Under the pieces are notes generated by a model. That model had not been told where the DNA came from, searched no databases, and saw only the letters and a program-made list of their open reading frames with translations. Below, one piece after another: positions 37,278 to 46,924 of a stretch of DNA of 64,000 bases (positions are counted from its first letter, which is position 1; each line of letters opens with the position of its first letter). Origin of the DNA: Stenogyne calaminthoides (lineage: Eukaryota; Streptophyta; Magnoliopsida; Lamiales; Lamiaceae); contig JBBCBC010000035.1 of NCBI GenBank assembly GCA_037126765.1, forward strand, positions 1,612,001 through 1,676,000, written 5' to 3'. A program made the translations under genes and the position numbers.

Positions 37278-39008
37278 TCAGATGACCTTGTGAGGTTCCC
37301 CTGGAATGTATCCCAATCCAGATTTTATAGTGGCAGGTCTCTGATAACTCTGAATTTCATCTATTACTTTAGATGCAGTATTCAATAGAGTTAGCTTCTT
37401 CTGCGCACTATCCTCACATTTTTGTAGAGTTTCATGTTTCTCAGAGAGGTCATTGAACTTAGTTCTGATCAGCTGAATTTCCTCAGTGGATTTCTCTAGT
37501 TTTCCATTTAGGGTCACTATCAACTTCTCTTTCTCTGAGAGTTGTACTTTCAGAACATCTAGTTCATCAGCAGTTCCCATTAATTGAGAAGTGATCTCAA
37601 CATTACTAGAGTCTTTCCACTTAAGATTTTCAGCCTTCAGTTCTTTGTTCTGCTCTTGAGTTTCATTTAGCAGTTCTTGTAAAATAGCATAGTCCTTCAT
37701 CAGACTCTCAAAAGAATCCATCAGGTCAAATTGACTGTTTACAATGGAACTTGACAACTCTTGTGCTAGTGTAGGAGCAACAACAGAGAAAGAAGAGTTT
37801 ACCTCCTCCACAACCATTAGACAGATATCATCACTTTCACTTTCTGAGAACATTTCATCTGAAGAGCTAGATCCTTCCTCCGAATGTTCTTCTTCTGCAA
37901 CCATGGCTTTCTTGCAGGAGAACTTCTTGTCTCTTTTAGCTTGCCTTTCTCTTCTATCCTTAGCACTTAGGTCTGGACAATCATACTGAAAATGACCTTT
38001 CTTTTGGCAGTTATAGCATCTGTTGGCATCATCATCCTGATCACTTTCTTCTTTAGACTTTGAGTCCTTCTTTTTGGATGAAGATCCTTCAGCTTTCAGG
38101 TCTTTTCTCTTCTCAGTCGATCTGTCCTCAGCTTTCTTCTGGTACTTGTGATTCCTGTAATAGTTTTTATATTTTCCATATCTACTATTAAGTCTTTCAA
38201 ACCTCCTTGCCATTAGTGATAGCTTATCCTCAAGCTCATCCTGATTTTTAGCAAGGGAGTTCTCAGACTCTCTAGTTTTACAGTTATTATCCTTGGCTTT
38301 GAAAGCCACATTTTTACTAGATGATGAATCATCTTTGCTGTCAGCTTTCTTTGATTTCTTATCAATAACAAACTCATAAGCTTTCAGCTCAGAGAAGACT
38401 TGTTGGTACGGCATTGAATCAATGTTCTTGGTGTTTTCAATCACCAATGCATGAATATCCCATTTCTTAGAAAGGCCTCTAAGAATTTTCAATGCAACTT
38501 CTCTTTGTGGATATCTCTTTCCAAGTGCATTCAGATCATTCATTATACTAGTGAATTTGACTTCCAATTTGTCTATAGATTCACCATCTTCCATTTCAAA
38601 ACTGTCAAACTTTCCAATGGCATTTGAAAGTTTGTTTTCCTTGATATGATCTGTGCCTTGGCACATTACAGCTAGTGTATCCCATATTTCTTTGGTAGTA
38701 TTACAATGAGAAATCATTCCCATCACACCATCATCAATTGTACTGTATAGTGTGTCTTTGGCAATATAGTCTAGATTGACTAACTTCCTCTCCTCAAGAG
38801 TAAGTTGATCATCAGACTTAGGAAATTCAGTCCTGGGATCATTTCTCTCATTTTCTGTAACTCTGGGATTCACCACAGTGAATTGGAATGGTCCTTCAGA
38901 GACCACTCTCCACATACGTTCATGCTTAGAATACAGGTGAGCCTGCATTCTCAGTCTCCACAAATCATAGTTCTCTACTGAGAACATGGGAAGTTTCTTA
39001 GAAGACAT
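37278..39008 (-). CDS. gag: Sire-1c gag polyprotein
   Basis: Minus strand, 577 codons from the ATG at 39008 (MSSKKLPMFSVENYDLW), about 110 bases inside the primer-binding site. An open frame extends upstream to 39077, but the later start matches Sire-1a. Residues 1-230: gag core with WDTLAVMCQGTDHIKENKL and LRGLSKKWDIHAL. Residues 250-330: Lys/Ser-rich. Then a CCHC knuckle CYNCQKKGHFQYDC at about residue 340, an acidic Ser/Glu block, and a C-terminal coiled coil. It is the longest undisrupted gag in the window, but a one-base loss in a G-run cuts off the basic linker. It would form the particle shell and bind RNA. It may still be translatable, though the 5' LTR lacks a TATA box. Confidence 0.88.
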   Translation of the reverse strand: MSSKKLPMFSVENYDLWRLRMQAHLYSKHERMWRVVSEGPFQFTVVNPRVTENERNDPRTEFPKSDDQLTLEERKLVNLDYIAKDTLYSTIDDGVMGMISHCNTTKEIWDTLAVMCQGTDHIKENKLSNAIGKFDSFEMEDGESIDKLEVKFTSIMNDLNALGKRYPQREVALKILRGLSKKWDIHALVIENTKNIDSMPYQQVFSELKAYEFVIDKKSKKADSKDDSSSSKNVAFKAKDNNCKTRESENSLAKNQDELEDKLSLMARRFERLNSRYGKYKNYYRNHKYQKKAEDRSTEKRKDLKAEGSSSKKKDSKSKEESDQDDDANRCYNCQKKGHFQYDCPDLSAKDRRERQAKRDKKFSCKKAMVAEEEHSEEGSSSSDEMFSESESDDICLMVVEEVNSSFSVVAPTLAQELSSSIVNSQFDLMDSFESLMKDYAILQELLNETQEQNKELKAENLKWKDSSNVEITSQLMGTADELDVLKVQLSEKEKLIVTLNGKLEKSTEEIQLIRTKFNDLSEKHETLQKCEDSAQKKLTLLNTASKVIDEIQSYQRPATIKSGLGYIPGEPHKVI

Positions 39009-39120
39009 TATGTCTAAGTCTTTTAAAATTTCAGCAAATAAGATCTGTTCAGATAGACCACAAGAATCTTTTAGCAAATAAGACTATGATCAACAAAGCA
39101 GGTGGTCAAGTTGAACCACT

Positions 39121-39132
39121 GCTTTGATACCA
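39121..39132 (-). other. Primer-binding site of Sire-1c
   Basis: The minus strand reads TGGTATCAAAGC two bases inside the LTR, one mismatch from the initiator-Met tRNA complement. Confidence 0.87.
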
Positions 39133-39134
39133 CT

Positions 39135-40386
39135 TGTTGGTCCCGGTGCAAATGAGTCTTACATGTGTATGGGGGGGAATACACGTGTTCAGTGATTTTA
39201 AAACTTTTCTTTACTGAGGTCAGATTGGGTCAGGTTGTCATGATGATTTGGTCCTGAGAAGCACAAATCGCCCTGAGTCAAAGTCTACCTGAGACAGTGA
39301 TCTTGAGCTGCTTTCAGTAACCTCAGATAATCCCAACTGATCCTGAGTTTTCAGAGTTACTGAGCTTGCTTGAAAAGCTACTCAGATGTGCGGAATGGTT
39401 GGCCCTAAGTTTATATTCGTTTTTATGCTTTGCTGAAAAACATCCTTTTTAATGGAATAGTGATTAGACTGTGATTCAGTTAGATGCAACTTCAGTGGAT
39501 TGATTTCAACTGAGTATCAGTGAAAATATGCTTTCAATTTAAGATATGCAACAGTTAATCAAAGTAATACAGAAAGCAAAGAACACAGCAAGTTATAGTG
39601 GTTCAGAGACTCAAGCTCCTACGTCCACTCTCTCTGACTCTTCAGAGAAATTCACTAATCACTTCGTAAGGTTTTTTGGTCAATATCTCTGAGTGATATA
39701 ACCTTAACAACACTTTGTCTTGGTTCCTTTTGTCTGCATGAGAATGTCTTGGGCAATATCTATTTTTTTAAGCAATTGCGTTTTTCTCAGTATTGTATCC
39801 TTCAGAAAGATATTTTCAGTGTCTCGGAACATTCAAGTTTATCTTGAGCATTGATTAGATTCTTGAGTCTTGATAATTCTTGTGCCTTGATATCCTTGGT
39901 CTTGATCTTTAGTCTTACATGTACGTGTCTTGAGTCTTACGAGTCTTGATGTCTTACGAGTCTTGATTGTCTTACGAGTCTTGATGTCTTACGAATCTTG
40001 ATGTCTTACGAATCTTCACGGATATCTTGGTGATATCTTGAGTCTTCATGTTGAGTCTTGATTTCTCGGTTTCTCCTTTGAGTCTTGATATCTCGGTTTC
40101 TCTTTGAGTCTTGATATCTCGGTTCCTCATTTGAGTCTTGATTTCTCGATTTCATCTTTGAAACTTGAAACTTAAGTTTCATACTGAAACTTCAATTTCT
40201 TCAGAAACTTACTGAGTCTTAAGAATCTATCCTGATCTATATCTGTTGACTATACATTGTGCATATAACCTCCTGAACACTCTAAAACTGAATCCTGACT
40301 CAACTATCAAGATTATCCTGAACATGTCATACTCAGGGGTTTTGGGATCTAATCAAAATCTTCTTTATTAAATTCATCTCCCAACA
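39135..40386 (-). repeat. Sire-1c 5' LTR with internal deletion
   Basis: 1.25 kb against 2.09 kb for the 3' LTR. About 0.8 kb corresponding to 30190-30985 is missing at about 39670, including the TATA box. The remaining parts are about 98% alike except in the low-complexity tract at about 39840-40180, where TCAGT-type words are replaced by TTGAT/CTTGAG-type words. Confidence 0.9.
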
Positions 40387-42267
40387 TAGAGTCTCGTATG
40401 TCGAAGGTTTAAAGCATAACCTGCTATCAATTTCACAATTCTGCGACAACGGATTCAATGTTGAGTTCTCGACTGATCAGTGTACTATCAAGAATCGAGC
40501 TACTCAACAAATCTTGTTAACTGGTTCAAGGAAAGGTACGATTTATCTGTTGATTGGAGCAGTTGTCCAAGAAATGCATGCACGATTGTTAAGAGTTCCA
40601 AAAGTAGCGATTGGCTCTGGCACAAGAGAATGAGTCATCGAACTTTAAAACTAAAGGATGTCTTTGGTTGAGGGTCTTCGAATGAGGTATTCTCTAAGGA
40701 TTGGACATGTGTAGCATGTCGGAAGGAAAACAAAGTTAAAGCCTCATTCAAGGGAATCCTGGAGACATCAGAGTATTGCAAACGCTCCATATGGACTTAT
40801 TTGGACCCGATTACACCGAACTTTAAATATACTCTAGTAATCATGGATGATTATTCCAAGTTTACAGGTTGTATTCTTGTATAAGAAGAATGAGACAACA
40901 ACAAAGATAAGGTTTGCTCAAGAAACTACAAAAGCGAAAAGGGTGTCAATATAGTGAAAATAGATAAGATAAAAGGTACAAAATTTCTGAATTCTTTTTT
41001 ATTCTTGATTTTTGCACTAGTTTGGTATCTGACATGAGACATAAATTTTAAAGAACGCCACAAAAATGGAGTAAGCAGAACGTAAGAAACAGAACACTCA
41101 AAGGAAGTTGCGCCGCACTATGTTGGTGAACATGCAACACCAAGTCGTTTCGGGCAGAAGCCATCAATCTTTGCATGCCACACTCGTAAGCAGATGCTCT
41201 CGACTAAGGCTCACTACAAAACACCATATGAATGGAAGGCGAGAAAACCTCGTGTTTCTTACTTCCATGTTTTTGAGTGACTTGTTTCATACATAACAAT
41301 GGGTTGATCATGAAGACTTTACGCACCATTCGGAGGGTATATTCTTAGGTAATGAACTACTATCGGGGGGTTTACAAGAGCATGATGTTCTCCAATGTGG
41401 TCTTTGATGTAAATCAAAAAGAAGGACACCTCGGTAACCGGATCATCCAACTGATCGATCATCGAAAAATGGATCGCTAAGTTTCAAAAAGGATCAGTTG
41501 GTGAAAGTGTATATTCGTAACTTGATATTGTTGATTACGTCTTTGAAGGAACCAACTCAAGTAGAAGAAGTTCTACAAGATGCAAATCGAACCATCGGTT
41601 GGGGGAACATGCGAAAGAAGAATCGAAAATGATGAAATGAATCGAGACTTTCCATGTCAAGTTGATCATAATTCGCACCATTCGATCCACTAGTAATGAA
41701 CTACTATCGGAAGAGCATGATGTTCTCCAAACCGATGTAAATCAAAAAAAAGAAGGACACAGGTAATTGGTCATCCAAAGATGGGTATTCAAGTCAAAAA
41801 CAAAGAAAGATGATGTATTGTTGTTAATGTCTTTTGAAGGAACCAAGCTGAAAAATACAAGATGGAAGACGGATTCTAATGGAAGAAGAATTGGAACAAT
41901 TTGAAATGAATCGGGTTTGGCGGTGGGCAGACCAACCCATCAAGATGTGATTGATTATGATGGGAGAACAAGAGAGATGAGAATAATGTCATAACCAAAA
42001 ATAAGGCTAGACTTCTTGCTAAGGGGTATTCACAATCAGAAGGAATTGATTATGATGAGACCTTTCATTCGCTGCTTTTGGAAGCCATTCGGTTTATTGC
42101 CTTAATCGACGGTTTATTGTGTATCAGATGGATGTTAAGAGTGCATTCTTAAACGGGGTACTAGTTGAGGAAGTTTATGTTGAACAACCTCCAGGCTTTG
42201 AAAAGGGCGATCAGGTGTACCATTTAAGAAAAGCTCTTTATGGCCTGAAACAAGCTCCTCGAGCTTG
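40387..42267 (+). pseudogene. pol: Sire-2 protease end, integrase and RT start (decayed)
   Basis: Resumes after Sire-1c with SYVEGLKHN and ISQFCDNGFNVEFS, then the zinc-binding WLWHKRMSHRTLK and CVACRKENKVKASF, and an integrase remnant VIMDDYSKF near 40845. From about 40860 to 42000 it is badly eroded by small deletions, and a diverged duplication is present. RT blocks [12 protein letters not shown] and [11 protein letters not shown] return at 42119-42267. At 42273 Sire-1d is inserted; RT resumes at 53706. Confidence 0.82.
41345..41860 (+). repeat. Diverged tandem duplication in Sire-2 integrase region
   Basis: The segment with AATGAACTACTATCGG and AGCATGATGTTCTCCAA at about 41350-41580 recurs at about 41692-41860, roughly 340 bases downstream. 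In both copies it is followed by GAAGGACAC and GAAGGAACCAA. Both copies have many small gaps. Confidence 0.75.
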
Positions 42268-42272
42268 GTATG

Positions 42273-43341
42273 TGTTGGGAGATGAATTTAATAAAAAGAT
42301 TTTGATTAGATCCCAAAACTCCTTAGTATGACATGTTCAGGATATTAGACTGAGTCAGGATTCAGTATAGAGTGTTCAGGAAGTTATCTGCACCATGTAT
42401 AGTCAGCAGATATAGATCAAAGTTAGATTCAAGACTCAAGAAGTTTCTAAAGAAAGTTTCAAGAAATCAAGACTCAAATAAGTTTTCAAGAAACTCAAGA
42501 CTCAAGAAGTTCTGTCAAGAAACCGAAGACTCAAGATGTCATCAAGACTCAAGATGACATCAAGACTCAAGATGTCACCGAGGAGGACACTGAAGACTCA
42601 GAGGACACTGAAGACTCAGAGGACACTGAAGACTCAGAAGACACTGAAGACTCAGAAGACACTGAAGACTCAGAAGACACTGAAAACTCACAAAACATTG
42701 AAGACTCAAGAAGAATCAAGACTCGTAAGATTCTCAAGACACGTAAGATAATCAAGACCCAAAAGGTTATCAAGACTCAGTAAGATACTGAATACTCAGT
42801 ATAACCTGAATGTTCCGAGGCACTGAATAATATCTATCTGAAGACTACAAAACTGAGAAAAACGTGAATATTTAGAAAAATAGATATTGCCCAAGACATT
42901 CATATCCAGATAAAAGGAATTAAGTCTAAGTGTTGTTTAAGGTTATCTCATTCAGAGAGATTGACCAAAAAGAGCCGTTATGTTTGTCTACATTTACTGA
43001 AGATAAGAACCAATCAGAGGAAGACACCATTGTACTTTACTGACACTGAAAGCGACAGGACACTGAAGCATGTCAGTAGTACTATGTTCCAGATTGCAAA
43101 AAGTGGTGATTGGCTACATGAATGCATATTTCCTAAAACATGCAAGGGAGTATTCAAACCCTAAAAATAGTCGTTCATCAAACACCATAAGAGGAAACTC
43201 ATGAAGCTAACTCCTCCAACGGATAGTTTTTCAAGAGTGACCTTGGTGAAGTTGCCTATAAATACTAGTGACCCTTTACAGTGAGAGGTTATGGGAAATT
43301 TGAAAACAACTCAAGAGCTCATTCGTATTACTACAAATTGA
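42273..43341 (+). repeat. Sire-1d 5' LTR, 3' end deleted
   Basis: Starts TGTTGGGAG. The TATA box TATAAATA is at 43257-43264. It stops at ACAAATTGAG, where LTR and gag sequence share a few bases and gag continues with GATAGTGCGC. The low-complexity tract changes at about 42570 from CAAGACTCAAGA words to GACACTGAAGACTCAGA words. Confidence 0.9.
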
Positions 43342-44140
43342 GGATAGTGCGCAGAGAAAGTTAGCTCTATTGAATTATGCATCTAAATTGATAGATGAAA
43401 TTCAGAGTTATCAAAGACCTGCAACTATAAAAGCTGGATTGGGATACATTCCAGGGGGAACCTCACAAGGTCTTCTGAATGCTGCTTCTAGTAGAACCAA
43501 GACTGTCTTTGTTAAACCAGTGGTATCAAATCTTCTTACTGAAGAACTGCCCAGAGTTTTAGACAAGGGTAAAGGACCTATGGTTTCAGAAAAACTGAAG
43601 GTTCAGGGAAGAAAGCCCAGACCTCAGGAAAAGGCTAGAAAACCTGAACACTCAGTAGGAAATCTTCAGGCCAGTACTTCAAAGCCTCAGGCTAAGAATA
43701 CCAACCTAAAAAGGTCTGCACTGAACCATCAGAGGAATTTTCAGAAGAGAAACACTCAGCAGAGATATTCTCAACTGAAAAGACCAAGTCCTCAGATTAC
43801 TGAAAAACCCCAATTTCAGTACAGGCAACCCAAACCCCACTTGCCTAAGGGTAAAGGTTTCCTGAACCTAAGTCTGCAGAGACAGAGACCAGTTGCACAA
43901 AAGCTAAGGCACTTGAACAAAAGGCCACCCAAGAAGAACTCTAAGCTCATGTTCATGATAAGGCTGGCACTCATACACAGGATACTGCTAAGGCACCTAG
44001 GGTGATGAATGTGTATGTAGATGTTTATGGGAGCAAATCAGCCACTCTAAAGTAATTAGAGTTGTTAGGCAGATTTGGGTTCCAAAAGATACAGCTAACC
44101 TGGTAGGACCCTACACAAAATGGGTACCTAAGAACTGATT
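43342..44140 (+). pseudogene. gag: Sire-1d gag end and basic linker
   Basis: Open 43370-44005. It starts in the last coiled-coil part of gag (KLTLL, IDEIQSYQRPATIKAGLGYI) and continues through the Lys/Pro/Gln-rich linker, with the block VDVYG near 44030. It has lost the gag core and zinc knuckle through the deletion that starts in the LTR. Confidence 0.85.
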
Positions 44141-45425
44141 TATTTTTCAGGTGAAAGAAAAGGGAACTGAGCTGAATGAATACAACATAGCACTGATGAG
44201 TGGAAATGAAATTCACAGTCTATCAGATGGATGTGAAAAGTGCATTTCTGAATGGTGTGCTTAAGGAAGATGTTTATGTGGAACAACCTCCTGGTTTCAG
44301 ACAGAATGACCAAGTTTACAGGCTCAGGAAAGCCTTGTGTGGTCTTAAGCAAGCACCCCGAGCATGGTATGATACCCTTTCTCAGTTTCTTACTGGCCAT
44401 GGTTTTATCAAAGGAACTGTTGATAGGACTCTGTTCAGGATAGAAGATGGGAAAGACATCTTACTTGTTCAGATTTATGTAGATGACATCATATTTGGAT
44501 CTCCAAATCATCAGATGTGTGAAAAGTTTTCTACCCTGATGAAAGGAAAGTTTGAGATGTCAATGATGGGGGAGATTAAAATAATTTTCTTGGACTTCAG
44601 GTGAAACAAACAAAGGAAGGAATTTTCATCAATCAAGCAAAATACACCAGAGATCTGATTGCAAAGTATGGTGTACAGAATTGCAATGCAGTTAGAATTT
44701 TTATGAATACTAACTACAAGACGGATCCTGATCCTGAAGGTAAATCAGTAAATCACACTGATTATAGAGGGATCATTGGATCACTGCTTTATCTCACAAC
44801 AAGTAGGCCTAATATAACATTTGCTGTTGGGATATGTGCAAGATACCAAGCTAATCCTAAGGCTAGTCACATGGAGGCTGCCAAAAAGATTCTGAAATAT
44901 CTTAAAGGCACTGTGAATAGAGGATTATGGTATCCAGCTGATAATAACCTTGAATTAACTGGTTATTCAGATGCTGATTATGAAGGATGTAGAATTTACA
45001 GGAAGTCTACCACAGGAACTTGTCAATTTCTTGGAAGTAAACTGATATCATGGTTTTCAAAGAAACAAACCTCAGTAGCAACTAGTACTACTGAAGCTGA
45101 ATACATGGCTGCAGGAAGCTGTTGCGCACAGATTCTTTGGCTCAGACAACAATTGAGGGATTATAAGATTGTAGCCAATGAAGTACCTATATTTTGTGAA
45201 AATAATAGTGCAATTGCTATTAGACAAAATCCAGTATTGCACACCAGATGTAAACATGTTGATATCAGACATCACTTCATCAGAGATCATGTTGAGAAGA
45301 AAGACATCAGAATGGAGAAAATTCATACTGATAAACAGAGAGTTGATATCTTGACTAAACCTTTGGCTGAATCAAGATTTCAGGAACTATCAGTTGAATT
45401 AGGTATGTTGGATCCAGGTGAATGA
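44141..45425 (+). pseudogene. pol: Sire-1d pol remnant: RT catalytic part and RNase H
   Basis: Begins [16 protein letters not shown] (just before protease in Sire-1e) and jumps directly to [16 protein letters not shown] in RT, so protease, integrase and the RT start are deleted. RT then has [11 protein letters not shown] and the intact [10 protein letters not shown] one-base frame change near 44582 is followed by LLYLTTSRPNITFAVG and RNase H (GYSDADYEGCRI, STTEAEYMA, HVDIRHHFIRDH), ending at 45425. The RNase H domain itself is open and looks well preserved. Confidence 0.88.
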
Positions 45426-45555
45426 AGCAAATCTGAAAAATTGAAGGTTTTCAGATGCATGAAGTTTTCTCAGGTTTTTACTGAGAAACTCAGGATAAAA
45501 TTGAAAGTACTGAACACTGAGTCTTGGGAAACTAAGATATACTGAAGATCAGTAC

Positions 45556-45654
45556 TCAGTATTATACTGAACCTGTTATGTACTCAGTATTATACTGACC
45601 TCGTTCAGTACTCAGTACTATAATGACCCCTTTCAGTACTCAGTATTATACTGA
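45556..45654. repeat. 28-bp repeat with 15-nt palindrome, four copies (Sire-1d)
   Basis: TCAGTATTATACTGA at 45556-45570, 45584-45598 and 45640-45654, with a degenerate copy at 45612-45626. The spacing is exactly 28 bases each time. Each perfect copy is a palindrome around one central T. It lies 130 bases after the RNase H stop and 290 bases before the candidate env-like promoter. Confidence 0.9.
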
Positions 45655-45944
45655 CATTTTTTTATCAAGGTCAAAACTGAGTAAGACTGGTGGAGAAAAT
45701 TAGTCTGAAGAAGTATTGACTCATGCAACACATTTATTGTCTAACTGAATCTCAGTAATCATTGGTAATAAATAACATAACACCTGAAGGAATATTTGGG
45801 CGGGACCTTTGAAATCCACGAAGAAAGTCAATGGTCTGCAGGAACAGTCGTTAAATGCACTGTTCATTAATCACCAATAAGGATAAATTAGTGGCTTTAT
45901 ATTTGTGAAATCGTCCTTTCATATACCCGATTTAGTCGGTGTTT

Positions 45945-46133
45945 AATCTCGACCGTCGATTTCTTCATCTATGCGATTTTCAATAAATCAAATCCTATAT
46001 ATCTATTGAAGAATTCCCTTCAAAGCCCAATTCCAAATAACCTTCATCTTCAAAACACTCAGCTTCAAAAACTTTCGGTTGCCTAGAAATTATCATCTTT
46101 CTCAAATCCCTTCACAAAAAATTACTCCAAAAA
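45945..46133 (+). promoter_or_regulatory. Candidate promoter and 5' UTR of the Sire-1d env-like gene
   Basis: AATCTCGACCGTCGATTT at 45945-45962, a TATA box CTATATATCT at 45995-46004, then an A/C-rich 5' UTR-like stretch to the ATG at 46134. It matches the arrangement in Sire-1c. Transcription has not been shown. Confidence 0.55.
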
Positions 46134-46924
46134 ATGACGTTTTCGATATACGACAAGCTAGCCATTTCCAATAAACCTTGGTATGAATACGTCATTTCTC
46201 TCGAAAGCTCATCAAACTCAACTCACTAAGAGGAAGCGTTACATATGATTCGATTGGCAAAGCTCACTAGCCTGGTTGTGAATCAACCAGAGGCAGAATA
46301 CGCAAAAGAGGTAATAGAGTTTATCTCGAATTTAAAATTAGATGAGGAAGATTGTATAGAATCGCAGATAACTGTATCGCATTTAGAGCATAGTTCAAAG
46401 TATGTGGATTTTATTAGGGAATTGTATATCATTCCTAAGAATCTTAATGCCATATATGAATTAAGCGATAGAGGTGAAGACCCTACAGTGTATATGATGG
46501 GTAGGGAGCAAGAATATCTAGATAGGATTACAGAGCATCCAGTAAAGTTCGAAGCAACTCTGAATAAAAGGCATTTGAAGCCTAAATATCGAGTATTGCT
46601 GGACATTGTGAGTAAATGCATCAAGAGTCGTTCTGGCAGTTTTGAACAGATAAGTACGCCGAAGTTGAGGTTAATGGCTGCGATTGAAGATTCACCCACC
46701 ACTGCATTCAACTGGCTACACTATTTAATCAAAGTTGTGAGTGATCAAGCAAAGCAAGTTCAAAAGGTGAATGGATCTGTTGTTATCAAAGGGAAGATCC
46801 TACATGCAACCAAGATTGCATTCATCTTAGAAATGTGCAGAGAAGAGGAGGATATCTTCGCCAATTCCTCACCCTTTCCAAATCAAAAATTTTGTTCAAG
46901 CCACCAACAACTAAGAAGACTTTG
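46134..46924 (+). pseudogene. Sire-1d env-like gene, N-terminal part
   Basis: Start ATG 46134 (MTFSIYDKLAIS). One early TAA stop near 46227, then open 46245-46940. It has the same N-terminal domain as Sire-1c: EVIEFISNLKLDEED, SKYVDFIRELYIIPKNLNA, KYRVLLDIVSKCIKSRSG, LMAAIEDSP. It keeps a segment (YLDRITEHPVKFEAT) that Sire-1c has lost. At 46925 a Sire-3 solo LTR is inserted; the gene resumes at 48591. Confidence 0.82.

Larger units (their letters stand above)
29651..40386 (-). mobile_element. Sire-1c: Sirevirus-like element with gag and env-like gene but almost no pol
   Basis: 10.7 kb with perfect TAGAG duplications at 29646-29650 and 40387-40391. Minus-strand order: 5' LTR (39135-40386, internally deleted), primer-binding site, gag (39008-37278), basic linker, a few RNase H codons, 28-bp palindromic repeats, env-like gene (35700-32122), polypurine tract, 3' LTR (29651-31743). 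Protease, integrase, RT and most of RNase H are absent. In about 320 bases near the LTR ends I count 7 substitutions, so the insertion is young and later than Sire-2. Confidence 0.93.

Noticed and set aside
42536..42773. Repeat-peptide open frames on both strands
   Set aside because: By-products of the GACACTGAAGACTCAGA low-complexity tract of the Sire-1d 5' LTR.
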